From Heterocephalus glaber (taxonomy: Eukaryota > Chordata > Mammalia > Rodentia > Bathyergidae): 64,000 nt of DNA. Location: NCBI RefSeq assembly GCF_000247695.1, contig NW_004624781.1, forward strand, positions 9,303,339 through 9,367,338, given 5' to 3'. The notes under the pieces are model-generated. The model did not search any database, had not been told where the DNA came from, and saw only the letters and a list, made by a program, of their open reading frames with translations. The position numbers and the translations under genes were made by a program. Below are positions 23,695 to 36,263 of this stretch, one piece after another (the first letter of the stretch is position 1; each line of letters starts with the position of its first letter).

Positions 23695-24410
23695 GAAGAG
23701 GGAGGAATCCTCAAAGACCAGTGCAATTTTTCTCTTTAAAAATGTGTTCTTATTAAAATAAGTTTCTTCAGTTCCACCATTTGCATTCAACTACTGTCAT
23801 TCTCTTTCTGTATGAGTAAGAACAAGCTGAGATAGTAAAGAACTTAAATTCAAAAGAGAAGCTAGAGGTAGGAATCTTAAAGTCCCTAAATCTCCATAGG
23901 GGAATTTCATTAATTGATGGGAATTTTAAAAAAAAAAATCTGTTTTGTTTTCACGTCCTCAGCTTTTCTCTACTATCAAGTTTATATATAATATTGGGAC
24001 TTTTCTACTTGGTAAGTTTGTGTACCACAGCTGAACCATTCAGGCATTTTGATATATTGACACTATTTCAAAAAGAATCGGATTTTTTTATGAATGATCA
24101 ATCTTCTTATTTTGTGCAACAATATATTAGAAATCAGATTCTTGGTAGTAGTAGCTCAGTCTATTGACTCAGGCCATTTGCCAAACAAACTAGACAGAAG
24201 TGCATTTATAGAGAGGAGGGTACCGTAGGTACCAGGTTCCTGGTTGCTCCTGTTCTGCAAGTGCTATTAGCAGACTCTTTCCAAAAATCTGTATTACAGT
24301 GCTCTGAGGAAACCATATTTATACTTTCTGCCAGTCGCCCAAAGCCAACCTAGAAATGCTACATCGCTGCAGAGCACTAAGGCACTCAGCACATTCAGTT
24401 TGATTTGTTG

Positions 24411-24602
24411 CCTGACCTAGTGGTGCATGTCTATGATCCCAGCTCCTCAGCAGGCTGAGACACGAGGATTACACGTTCAAGGCCAGCCTGGTAACTTAGT
24501 GAGACCCTGTCTTAAAATAAAAATCAAAAAGGGCTCAGGATATAGCTCAGTGGTAGAGCATTTGCCAAGCATGCATGAGTCCCTGAATTCAAACCACAAG
24601 TG
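24411..24602 (+). repeat. B1-ID dimeric SINE
   Basis: B1 (TGCCTGACCTAGTGGTGCATG to GAGACCCTGTCTTAAAATAAAAA) joined to ID (GGATATAGCTCAGTGGTAGAGC). This dimer arrangement occurs in several rodent families. Confidence 0.8.
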
Positions 24603-25489
24603 CAGCCTTCTGTAGGCTTACATTGTCCATGACAGCTTGATGACAAGACTCTAATGTCCAAGAGGTTTCCCCTTGTGGGATTTTTTTCAGGCCAACATTC
24701 TTTCTTCTGGATTTTAGGAAGCTGCTCGTCCCTTACTGGCGAATGTGAAGCATGGTACTCCAGTCTTCTGGCCACAGAGGTGGGCATTGGTTCTAGGCTG
24801 GGTCAATCAGAGTTCTTCCTTTCTAATGAGCAGGAGTAATGCTGTGCAAAGCAGGTCTGTTTGGTGTGAAGTCTGTGTGAGCTTCAAGCTGGTTTTGACC
24901 GGAGTTTTAGTTAATGTTCCTGTATTCTCTTATTCCTGCTCTCCTCTATGCTTCCTTGGTCCTCAGACTGGCTTTCCTCATGGCAGCAAGCGAGACTGAC
25001 ATGCTGCGCAATTCCAAGGGTATGTATCACTCTTCCCCTGACAGTAGTTATTCACTTGGGAGGTACAAAAGTCCCCAAGAATCTACTAATACATTCTTGA
25101 GGGTCTGTGTGTTTGCTGTGCAAATTTTCAGAACAATTTAAGAATTCTTAAACTAGTTTCAGTTGCTCCAGATACTTGCAGGAAATGTTGCTTTTCTTAC
25201 GTGCATAAGTGAAATTAAATATGAGTGAGGCCCCTACTTGGGAAGGGCTGGCAAAACTGGAATCAGTCATCACTGAGACTTTTCCTCCCCTTAACTGTGT
25301 TCTCCAAGAATCCACTCACTTATATTGCCCTGAAAAACGAAGGGCAAAGCAGCCTCTGGCCATCGGTTTGTACCATCAGAGTTAAAGCTTCTGCCCAACT
25401 CTTGGGCACTGGCCCTCTGCCATCTGTTGGGCACAGCTGTCCCGGTGGGCTACAAAGATGTCTTTCATGGTGATTATCTTCACTGACTG

Positions 25490-25680
25490 ATGACTCAGCC
25501 ATCGAATAAGTTCTCTCTCTGTTACTGAGCAGTGTGTACACGTCTTTGTCTTCTTCCTCAAAACTTGAGCTCTTTAAGGGACAAGATCTTGCTGATTTCT
25601 CACTGCCATTCCCAACATGCAAGCAGGATGCTTTACACATAGTAGGCACTCAAGTTGTTGAATGAATGAATGCACTAACA
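25490..25680 (+). repeat. L2 3' end
   Basis: CACATAGTAGGCACTCAAGTTGTTGAATGAATGAATG is a typical L2 terminus. An open minus-strand frame of 109 codons across this region has no recognisable domain. Confidence 0.65.
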
Positions 25681-26257
25681 TCTGTCCATCACACCAGTGG
25701 TCTAGCTAATTTAAAAACATTTGGGACACTTTGATTTATTATTTGCTATAAAACTCAGGTACTCTGGGCCTCAGCAATACCTACGTATACTACCCCTTGT
25801 ATTTGTATGTTATTCATTTTGTAAGTACCCTATTCATTGTTTTGTTTAAGAAATCACTGTGACCATATATTATTTTTCTAGTTTGTCAAGATCACATTTA
25901 ATGATAAGGCCTGAAAAATACCAATTTTTTATCACCTGTGTGCCATCTAAAAACATGCTATTTATTTAGTGATAGTCTAATGGTATAATTCTATAATTAT
26001 CCTCATCAGAAAGGGACAAACTGTACTCTTCCACCCACTGATATTTCCTGAGCAATCACAGGATGAGTAATGTCCACTCTAACAAATATTCATTAAGCTC
26101 ACATTATGAGGCCAGCTTGGCAAGGCCACCTGGAGGTTACAAAGAGATCTATCATGTGGTTTCTACTCTTAGTTTGCTCCCACCTAATTGAGGGGAGAAC
26201 ACACAAGTAAAAAGTTCACTGGCAAATACGGTTACATACTGCGTTTATTGTGATGGG

Positions 26258-26565
26258 TCAAGTGTCCATTCTGAATTCTGATTGGTCAGCTTTTTCTTTT
26301 GTTTCTGGGTTTTTTATTTTGGTTTGGTTTTGGGTTTTGGGTTTTCTTGAGACAAGGTCTCGATAGGTAGTTCAGGCTGCTGGCCTTGAACTCACAGTGA
26401 TCCTCCTGCCTCAGCCTCCCAAGGGCTGGGATGATAGGGTTGCCCAGCTGATTGGTCAGTTTTTAATTCAGATCATGGAAGTACTCATTCTGATTGGCTG
26501 GGTGTCCATTTTGATTATTTGAGCATCCATGCTAATTAGACAGACTTCCAATCTGATTTGTCAAG
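26258..26565 (+). repeat. degenerate repeats with CTGATTGG motifs, split by a B1
   Basis: Repeated units of the form TGTCCATTCTGATTGGTCAG occur at about 26,260-26,290 and 26,448-26,565. A minus-strand B1 (about 26,328-26,448) lies inside. Inverted CCAAT cores (ATTGG) fall at 26,280, 26,451 and 26,493. Confidence 0.6.
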
Positions 26566-26597
26566 CACTCATGAAAAATTGATTGCTACTTTTATTG

Positions 26598-26712
26598 TTG
26601 ATGGTGGTTTGTTGAGACAGGGTCTCACTGTGTCACTCAGGCTGGTCTCAAACTCTTCATCCTCCTGCCTTAGCCTCCAGAGTGTTGGGATTGAAGGGGT
26701 ATACCAGCACAC
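26598..26712 (-). repeat. B1 SINE
   Basis: TTGAGACAGGGTCTCACTGTG and CTTAGCCTCCAGAGTGTTGGG. Confidence 0.85.
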
Positions 26713-27347
26713 AATTGTTATATATTTTATATATCACCACAGGATGCAAAAGTTAAATAAAAATGAGATGATACTGTTTTTTAAATTGCTGCATGAAAGT
26801 ACAGTATATGATTAACAAATTTCTACAAAGTCTAGTTTCTTATGACAAAGTCAACATGGTATAGAGAGGATAGGAAGACAGTGTGCATTCATTCCTGAGT
26901 CCTGGGTTAATGAATATGACTGAATAGGAGGCTTTCTTTGTCATAGGCCCCTAGAATATGGGCAAGGACCAAGGCCAATGGCTAAAGGCAAAACTCTTTG
27001 CTTGTGTGCTATGGGTAGAAACTTAATCCCCTAGAATTAAGAATAAGCCACTTGGGGTACAACTATTCTGGCTGGCTCCATTTCTGGATAAGGTGCAGCC
27101 CATAGAAAGGAAAGGTACAGCTTAGCAAGCCTACAGCATGGGGCTCAATAGCCTAAACTACTAAAGAGTGGCTTGTAAGGAATCTGTTGTAACACCTCAT
27201 AAGTCACTTGTCTGACGATAACATTTCTGACAATAAAATGTCAGGAATGCATTCCTGTCATAAACTTAGGCATTGCTTTTCATAGGATTCTGTGTCAAAT
27301 AAGGCATTTGTGCAGTAAGCATATATGGAAACTCGAGCTATTAAAGA

Positions 27348-27355
27348 ATCTTTGT

Positions 27356-27392
<37 letters not shown>

Positions 27393-27462
27393 GCCGAGGA
27401 TCAAACTCAGAGCTTCCTGCATGCTAGGCAAGTGCTCTACCACCGAGCTACATCTCCACCTC
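27348..27462 (-). repeat. (GT)n plus ID-type SINE
   Basis: GT run of about 40 bp, then reverse ID (GAGGATCAAACTCAGAGC, CTACCACCGAGCTACATC). Confidence 0.85.
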
Positions 27463-28022
27463 AAGAAAGCCTTTTGGGGCCAACTGTGAAGTAAACGTTG
27501 ACCCAATAGCAAAGTGCAGACGTGCTAATACTCACAATCAGTATCATAACAGGTATTGGATGTTTATGTTAATAAGTAAAAGAACACTTTATGACTTCAG
27601 TAAATAATAAAAATACCTATTTGATTACATAGTAAAAGAATCAGATATGGGCCTAATGACAGATCAGGCTTAATCCAGCAGTCAGATAACATGCCTGGGA
27701 CCTGGTTTCTCTCTTGGTTTCTTAATGCTTCTTCAAAGTTGCCCATACTTCAACAGGCCAGCCCCGTGTGGTTGCAAAATATGTTCCTCAAGCTCCTGGG
27801 CTCCTTGCTTCTAGATTCAAGCAAAGAAGGATGCAGAGAGCCCTCTTCTCTAAGAGTTTAAATAAATATCTGAAAGTGTGTACCTTGAGCCCCAACTGCC
27901 CTTCCCTAAACTAAGCAAGAGCCCCATGGAGTGGACTAGATCAATTGGCATAAGCCACTAGAACTGGATGTAGAATCAGTCTCACCCTGAACACAGGATT
28001 GGGTTAGAAATAGAGAAGACAG

Positions 28023-28124
28023 TTAGGGCCAGGGATTTATCTCAGTGGTGCCACTGCCTGCCTGGCAAGCGTAGGGTTCTGAGTTTGATCCCTGATACCA
28101 AAAAAAAAGAAAGAAAGAAAGAAA
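28023..28124 (+). repeat. ID-type SINE with target duplication and GAAA tail
   Basis: GGGCCAGGGATTTATCTCAGTGG to CCTGATACC, with an A/GAAA tail. Flanked by GAAATAGA(A/G)GAGACAG-like copies at 28,007-28,022 and 28,125-28,140 (15/16). Confidence 0.9.
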
Positions 28125-28529
28125 GAAATAGAGGAGACAGGAGGAGATAAGGTTGGGGAAACAACAAATGATCATAATCACTTGTGTTTAAGTCAAATTT
28201 TAGGAATGTTTGTGTGAAGTATTACTAAGTAGTTGGTAGTGGAATTTCTGGAGAAATTGTAGAGCTAAATCCAGGAAAATTCTGACTTGTCATTCCCCTA
28301 AACAGATGGATTGACATTTAAATGGGAAGAAGGAAATATGGTCTCCTTAAGGAAAAGGTAGATGGACCAAAGCCAGAATTAACACAAGCACTGGAACACC
28401 CAGTGCCTTGTCTATCCTACTGTAGCAACCAGCTAAGGCAAAAGCTCCAGTTAAATACTTTGGTGGCCTCCAATTTCTCTATTAGGCTCTGACAAACCTG
28501 TTTCGGGACTTTGTAATGGAAAAATGATA

Positions 28530-28665
28530 GGACTAAGCATCAGACGACCAACTTCTGTTCCCAGTTCTGTCACTAACTAGCTCTGTGACTTTAAACAAGC
28601 ACAGTGACTTTTCTGCACCTCAGTTTCCACATCCGTAAAAATGGGGGGGGGGGGTTGGCTGGACT
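28530..28665 (+). repeat. MIR
   Basis: CACTAACTAGCTCTGTGACTTT and CCTCAGTTTCCACATCCGTAAA match the MIR core; a 10-G run follows. Confidence 0.8.
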
Positions 28666-30205
28666 GGATAATCACTTCCCATTGGCAAAATCCTTTAGGC
28701 TCTGGAACCCAGGCTCCCATGAGAGATGACCTGAAGTCTGAGGTTCTGGTCTTACAGGCTTTGGCCTCCTATATCACCTAAACACCCTTGTGAATCAAGG
28801 GGGTTTATCAGCAGCCTTTCGGTCCCATGCAGGGCGTGGCACTGGAAAAGGAGCTGGAGGCACCTCGTTCCTTGTTTTAAATAGCATTCAATTCACCCTT
28901 ATGACTCAGTTATTAGTACTACTCTTTTTCAAAGGTGTACAAAGTTTCAGTCCTTTCTGAGACGGCAACAATAGGTTGCGGATTTATTGAGTTGCTAAAC
29001 TATTGGCTTAAGAGAGAAATTAAATTCTGCTTTGTATTTTGAGCCAAATCCAGTCAGATACCTGCCTTCAACTCCTACTTAATATGGACAATCATTTTCT
29101 GAAAAACTTTAAAATATAGACTTTTCCCCATTAAACAGAAATAAGGACTTATAAACAGAGTTCATGAGGGAACATGTTGAATTGCTCTAGAACCTATGAT
29201 AAAACACTCATCGCTTTGTGAAATTCCTTGCTTTCTCTGTTTGGACAGAACTGAAGAGTTAATATGAAATCAAGCAGAACTCTCTGATTATTCATTCTTT
29301 TAAGATCTACAACTATAAATAATGCTTACAACCTAATAGAATGCTAAGGAAATAAAGCTGAATAGGTGATTGCTTTGGGCTAGGATAAATATTCAAATTT
29401 AGAAAAATTGCTAATGAAACCCCAGTCACATTGTAATTTTCTACCTATTACTTTCTGAAACTCAAGAAGCTATAGGGCCTAATTAGGCCAGTTTGGGGCA
29501 TTATCACAACATCTTATTTCTGCAGTGAATGGCATCATTTGGGGCTTAATATTCATTGAGGCTTTTATGAAACAGAGAGGTTTCCATATGTCTCTAGTGC
29601 AAAACATTTGTGTTTGCCATCTGGTACTCAAGAGCAGTTTTGTAGAAAAAAAAATGTAAATTGCCTGGTTCTTTAATTACTTTGGAGCTAGCTATACTAT
29701 AGTTGGGACTATGGGGCAGCAAATTCACTGCTGGGCAAATAACGCTCTTTACTTTCCCACTAACTCAAGAATTTTTTGCAAAGAGACAATAAGAAAAGAA
29801 ATTGAAGCCTAAATTTATTTAGGTCTTTTGAACTTGAGGCAATGACTATGTGAAGTGATGTGTGAGACTTTTTGAGGCTGGCAAAAAGAAGACACTATCT
29901 GGGACACCAGACTTTAAGGTCAGTACTACCAAGTATCAGATCTCTTTTCCTGAGCCTGTGCCAAAGAATCTATGACTCATACTTCATACCTCCATTTAAA
30001 AAACATCAAAGGATCTCCTTGAGCTCAGTATTAAAATAAATAAATAACTCACCTGTCACTAGGAGTTAACTACCTGGACCTTGGATTTAGTATCTTTTGT
30101 TTCTCTGATCCTTTTTTTCATTAGCTTCCTGAATTGTGAATAATTGTCTATTCAGTAACACCTCCAGTAGCCATAGAAGAGACACCATTAGAAAAAATAC
30201 TTCAA

Positions 30206-30350
30206 GGGCTAGAGGTATAGCTCAGTGATAGAGCCATACGTGAGGCTCTGGGTTCCAGTCCAACACTGCAAACAATAACAAAACAAACCAAAAAACAAAA
30301 ACAAAATCAACACTACCACCACCACGGACAACAACAACAAACTCAAAAAT
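30206..30350 (+). repeat. ID-type SINE with A-rich tail
   Basis: AGGGCTAGAGGTATAGCTCAG to GGGTTCCAGTCC, then a long degenerate CAA/ACC tail. Confidence 0.75.
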
Positions 30351-30784
30351 ACATTTCAAACCAGTTTTGGTTACTCAAGTAGTAACTTCAACCAACTGTG
30401 GTCAACCAAGACTGGAAACTCTAGAGCTTAGGGATTATCCGTAGATTTCAACTATGGATGCTTTTAAAACTTCCCTTGCCATAAATTTCTCACTGGCATT
30501 ATTAGAATACAGAATGTAAGAAACTGACAAAGGAAAGTGACTAGGTCAGGCCACTGACTTAGATCTCTGACAGGACATCTACACTCAGTGGACTTCTGAT
30601 TTCTAAAATGATCCTTTGTTTCAGGATGCTGCAACACTGATGGGCTAGGATAAATATTGTAGAGATTGTTTATTCCAGTGTTTTTCAAAGTATGTACCTC
30701 AGAACACCAAGTGAATAAGCAGGTGCTAGTGAGTGATGGAAGGAGAAAGGGTTTCATGGTCAAAGCCTGTTAAGAAATGCTGTT

Positions 30785-30875
30785 CTGGGCTGGGGATTTA
30801 GCTCAGTGGCACTGTGCCTGCCTTGTAAGCACAGGGTCCTGAGTTCAATCCCCGGTACCAAAAAAAAAAAAAAAA
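30785..30875 (+). repeat. ID-type SINE with target duplication
   Basis: GGGCTGGGGATTTAGCTCAGTGG to CCCCGGTACC plus A-tail. Flanked by AAGAAATGCTGTT at 30,772-30,784 and 30,876-30,888. Confidence 0.93.
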
Positions 30876-31384
30876 AAGAAATGCTGTTGTTAGAATATGT
30901 ACTGCTGAAGCAAGCACAAAAATGCTGTTGTTAGAACAGCTCAGGACCTTTTAATATGCTGAGGTGCATAGTGACTCCATGACAGGATGAAATACCCAAC
31001 TTTCCCCATCCTCATTTTTGATCTCTTGGGACCTGTGTTCTGTAGAATATATGTTGGGGAATTGATTTAATCTCAACTTGGATACAGAGATACCGTACTA
31101 AATCATAAAGTCCTACTGTCAAAATGCACATCAGCATGTTTACAGGAAGTGTCAGGAAGAGATGCAACATCTATTACCAGAGTGTTTGACAAATTGGACT
31201 CAGAATACTGTCCCTGCCTCCAGGTTCTCTGGAGTCCCTGAGCACTCTGATGCTACTTCTTTCATCATCACACCCACCCAAAGGTCAACCACAACCTGAG
31301 GCTGCTGCTTTACCCTCAAGTCCTGGAGGTACAAAACTGAAATGAAAATCACCTACGTTCAGATACATATTTACCTACAATTCT

Positions 31385-31469
31385 TTTTTTTTTGGTACCA
31401 GGGATTGAACTTGGGACCTTGCGCTTGTGAGGCAGGCGGTGGCACCACTGAGCTAAATCCCCGGCCCTG
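31385..31469 (-). repeat. ID-type SINE with target duplication
   Basis: GGTACCAGGGATTGAAC to GAGCTAAATCCCCGGCC, between CCTACAATTCT at 31,374-31,384 and 31,470-31,480. Confidence 0.93.
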
Positions 31470-32044
31470 CCTACAATTCTGATGGTGCATAAAACTTAAT
31501 TCTCCAATGAACACCCTGTTTGCTACATTTTTCAGAAAAAGACTAATGTTCAGTAAGCTAATATTCATTTTTTCCCTTCTGTATTGTTCTGTATTTGGAA
31601 TGAATTATAGGATATGTCAGAGGGTCGTATCACACCCAGGCTAATTTCCTATACTGACATTTAAAAGGCTGTAAAATAATCTGCACAATGAACTGTTTTC
31701 AGGGATGAATCTTCTAAGTGTCTGAGGGTATGAATTATATGCACATTGTATCCCTAATGAATAACATAGAGCTTGGCATGTATTAGCCACTTAGTGATAA
31801 ATATGCTTGCGTTAATGAGTAAATTATAATTTAATGATTGGGTTTGATAAAATTAAATAATGGTAATAATATACTAGTGGTTTAATAATATCCTACCTTT
31901 TCAAAAATATCTCAAAGATGGATTCCTTGACCTTTCATGATCAAGTACCATGAGTTCTGATTAAGGAGTATAAACATAGGCTACTTAACATTCTTCATCA
32001 TGGCAGTAATCTTCTGGTTCCATAAACAATTGCATTGTTATGTA

Positions 32045-32155
32045 ATATTTATTTTATTTTTTATTTTAATTTTATTTTATTTTGGTACTGGAGATTGAAC
32101 TCAGGACCTTGCCCTTGCAAGGCAGGTGCAGTGCCACTGAGCTAAATCCCTGGCC
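32045..32155 (-). repeat. ID-type SINE (GGTACC family)
   Basis: T-rich tail with TTTTA repeats, GGTACTGGAGATTGAAC, and GAGCTAAATCCCTGGCC. Confidence 0.85.
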
Positions 32156-32558
32156 TGGTATTTCTTTTAGATAATAAAAAAGGGGATTGTTTCTATAATT
32201 GACATTTTAGTACACACACACACACAGACTTTGAATTGGAATGAGCTAGTAGACATCAAGTCCTATCTTCCAGTCATTGCAGAATTCCCCTTTCAACCAT
32301 TTGGCCTTTACTTAACCATCCCCGGAGATAAAAACATATAATAACCCCAAAGAAATGTGTCATCTTGGAAGCCATTCTGAGTCATCAAAGAAGGATTAAG
32401 TCATGTGGGTAAATTATAATTTGTGTTCTGTATTTCCATTAATTTTAGAAAAACATTTGAAAAGCACCTACACTATATAAAGCAGTTTGTTAGCTACTAT
32501 AGGGGAAGAAAATAGAACTGAAACAGACCACTCCTTAAGTAGTCTATGGTCTTATAAG

Positions 32559-32655
32559 CTGGGTATGGTGGCACAAACTTGTAATCCCAGTTCTTGGGAG
32601 GGTGGGGCAGAAAGATCAAGAGTTCAAGGGCAGCTTGAGCTACATAAGACCCAGT
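32559..32655 (+). repeat. B1 SINE
   Basis: GCTGGGTATGGTGGCACAAAC to AAGACCCAGTCTCAAC, shortened. Confidence 0.8.
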
Positions 32656-32797
32656 CTCAACTGAAAGAAGTCTATGATCTTATAGGGAATATACATATGA
32701 TATACACAAAGAATTACAATATAGGTAGAATTATGATATGCTGTTAATTCGCTGATGCATTGCTTCAAAATTAATGTCTTTCAAAACTGGTAGTCCA

Positions 32798-33066
32798 TAG
32801 ATAATGTGAAATAAGAAGAAAAGGGGCAAAGGGGAGGGGGAGGTGGGAGGGGTAGGGGAAAGGAAAGAAGGGAATGGAATCAATATGAGGAAATGAAAAA
32901 AGGAAACAAAGTCTTTGTAAATAGGGAGGGTTGGAGGGGTTGAAGGGAGAGCAGGGGAAGGGAGAAAAAAATAAGAACCAAGAGAGTATGTAAAGGTGCA
33001 TATCTCCAATGATGAATGTCATTACATTGTACACCTAAAATGTACCAATAAAAGGATATACACAAA
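32798..33066 (+). mobile_element. 5'-truncated L1 3' UTR copy
   Basis: About 270 bp matching the 3' UTR end of the 3.85-6.07 kb L1: the purine tract, the GTCTTTGTAAATAGGGA segment and the CCAATAAAAGGATA end. It is flanked by AAAACTGGTAG(T/C)CCA at 32,783-32,797 and 33,067-33,081, a 14/15 target-site duplication. Confidence 0.92.
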
Positions 33067-34221
33067 AAAACTGGTAGCCCACAATTAGGCAGATTATCTA
33101 GTATATTAGAACATCCCATTCCCCAAACATCCTGGATAAATGGGAGGTTGCAGCACACTGAGTTTCCTAGCAGTCATCAGCATCCCCCAAGAGTCAAGCT
33201 TCTCATTGGATGGCAGGTGAGGAGCATTCCAGCATGGTCTTGCAGTGTGACACGTGCTCAGCAGCCCACAGTGACATGCTTTCCTTCTTGGTCTGTTCTG
33301 GGGGGCGGGTAGCAGCAGTGGCACCTCTTCCCTCCCACACACCCCAGGATCACCATCTAGAGTTGTGATATCTGATTTTTATGGGAGCTCAACTTCTCCA
33401 GTAAAATATTTAATTATGAAGCTTATTCATTTGGTTTCTGGCCCTTTCACAGGCTGATGTCACATGTACTTCCCAGAATAAGTAACTTTGTTTGGAAGCA
33501 GCAGATAAAACACTTGAAACAGCTCATGCCTCTGTGTTTTATAGTTGAGATAGAAATCACTGATGGCATCCACATTTGTGTAGAACTCTCATATTAACTC
33601 ACACTTTGGGCTTATTTTTTTACTTAGCCAGGTATAATTTGCTTTTGGCAAGAGAACTCCCTCCCCCGGGGCAGCTGTTAAGAGAGCCCTACTCCTGCCC
33701 TCTTTGGCCACTCTTCCCCACCAGGGCAAGGACTCCACAGGCCAAGCAGATTTAATCACCCAGAGCTGTGCCTACTTTTAAGCCATGCTGCAGGTGCCTA
33801 GATCCCAAATTCCCTGCCAAAGGGCCTGCTTCCAAGACTGGATGGGCCTCTTCCCCAATCCAGCCTTCTGAGAGGGGACTGTACAATTAGCCTGAGTGGT
33901 GACCAAAAAGTGACCAGAAGAGGCTGGGATCCAGTTCATGTGCATGTGAGGCCTTCATGAAGCTGCTGGGTCTGGGGTGGGACAGAAGGGCATCTGTGTT
34001 GGTGAGGACCACCCTCCCGGGCCCACCTCAGCCTAATGTGGTTCTGGGAGGATTTCCCGGGCTGTTACAAATGTATGTATGTAGGTAGAAAATGAGTTTG
34101 TTAGCTTCAACTCTAATTTTTAAATATTTAAACATATGTGAGCCTTCATTTCACTTTTGCCCCAGGCTCTTCCAGTATGAAATGGGTCTGCTCCTGGAAC
34201 AGGTTTGATTTTGAGAATTTT

Positions 34222-34430
34222 AATATATATTCATCCCTTAGTATCCACAAAGGAACTGGGTCCAGGATGCCCCCATGACACCAAAATATGTGTATGTTCA
34301 AGTCCCTTATATAAGATGGCAGGGTATTTGGATATAACCCTCCTATATACTTCCAGTCATCTCTATAGATTACTTACCATAGCTCATACAATATAAATGC
34401 TATTAAACAGTTGTTATACTGTATTAAGGA
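34222..34430 (+). mobile_element. Tigger-like DNA transposon relic
   Basis: CATCCCTTAGTATCCACAAA, GGAACTGGGTCCAGGATGCC, GTTCAAGTCCCTTATATAAG, ATGGCAGGGTATTTGGATATAACC and GTTGTTATACTGTATTA align with a well-known pogo/Tigger-type element end. Non-autonomous and decayed. Confidence 0.65.
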
Positions 34431-35919
34431 ATAATGAAAAAACAGTCTGATTGATGATTGAATCTGGAGATGGAAAACTCACCGGCACGGTGGGTCCACG
34501 GTAAGGGATCTGGCAGAGAGGATAAAGTGTGGATAGTGGGTGTGCCGCTTTGCCACCAGGTCAAACGTAGCATTGCTCCAAAGCAACGTTCCAACTATGT
34601 CCCAGCATTCTCCTTCTGCTCCCTGAGTGAACAGGAGAGACTGTAGGGTATGCGTTTAGTAGCCACTAAGAACCAGAAAAATAGGGCATGGCTGAGTTCA
34701 AACAACTCAAGCCCCACATTGGTGCTCTGGTCTACACTGCTGCTATTGCCCTGCCAAACTCTGTTTCCTAGTTGACTTCCTTAAACTGCACAGAATTAAG
34801 AGCTGGGCACTTTGAAAGCCTCTTCCAGGCAAAGAAGAATGAACTAGAAAGTGAACAGGGCCAGGCTTCCTGGGATGAACACCACTTCAATTCAGCAAAC
34901 CCCTCAGCCTTTCTATCTGTTTCATCAGCTGTGAAATGAGCAGGCTAATTCAGGCCTACTTCAGAGGGCAACGAGTGGCAGGTTTAATTAATGATGATCG
35001 TGAAAGGCTTTGTCATGTAAAGTCGTATATAAATGAAAAGGAGCATTGGAGCTATTTTATCCAAAGCTGGCCAAGTTTGGAGTGCATCCCGCTTTCTGCT
35101 GTCACAGCTAAGCCTCTAAGTCCTGATTGTAGACTGCCGCAGACTTCAGCGGTGCAGGAGAGCACAGCTGGGGTTGCATTACCTGAACAGAAAGGAGGCC
35201 TTGGTAATGGAGTGGAGGCGAGGCTTGCAATCAGTGCACGGTTCAGATGTCTGGCAGGCGGGCTGCACGAAGAGCCATGGGCACCAGCTGCTGGCAGGCA
35301 ATGGACTAGTTTTTGCAATCAGAGTACAAAAAGATAAAAGTGCATCCATTTATATATTCCTGAGACTGTCTGGAGAGATCCTTGAGATCTCAAGCATCAC
35401 ATCAAGGGCAGCGGTCTGGCTGAAGATCCCCTCGCAGCTTCTCCTACCATCCTTCCCGTGTTTTGCTGGCTCAGAGTTCATATTCACAGCATTTCTTCTG
35501 GGATGGTGTCTACTGAGAACACACAGCAAGCAAGGATCAGGCTGCCTAGGAGCTGTCCTCTCCTTTGAAGTCTTTTTCTTACTCTTAGGGGTCCCTGTCC
35601 ATGATTCACTTAAGGACGAGGCTCCATGACTTCGTAGAAGTCATACTAGTCCTTGAGAACCACACCCGGAAACAGATCACTGCTTTCATTAACATGGGAT
35701 TTCTGCCTCTTGCATGAGATTCATCTATTAGCATTCATTTGCAGCAAATCATAACTTTATTTACCTAATGGATGTGCTGCTCCCTCCCTTCATCTATCCA
35801 GAGTTTCCAGATAGCAAATTATATTCAGTGTTGTGTTGTAAATCTGCTCATACAGTCGCTTCCTTAGGATGAGATGACTTTAAGCTCCTTGAAAACCCCA
35901 AAGGGATCTTAATCTTTTC

Positions 35920-36045
35920 CCCCAGCGGTTACACGGGGTTTAACCCAGGGCCCTTCTACCACTGGAGTCTGTTTTTAATTTTAAGATAGGGTCTTGCTAA
36001 GTTGCCCAGATCTTTCTGTCTCAGCCTCCCAGAGTCCTGGCTTAA
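35920..36045 (-). repeat. B1-ID dimer (reverse), degraded
   Basis: ID remnant (TTTAACCCAGGGCCCTTCTACC), then B1 remnant (AGATAGGGTCTTGCTAAGTTG, CTCAGCCTCCCAGAGTCCTGG). Confidence 0.65.
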
Positions 36046-36263
36046 CCATTTTTATATTACCTCCAGCACCCATACTTCCTCGTAGAAGACATGCACATAT
36101 ACACACAAATTGTTCAAATATTGTACATTGAAAATGAAAAGGCCTAATGAAAATGATAGGAAGGCCTAATATCTACTAGAGAGCTACATTTTCAATTTAA
36201 AAAAAGCTTTTGTTGGACGCCAACCTAAATACGGACAATGTATTAGTTAAAATCTAAAGTCTT

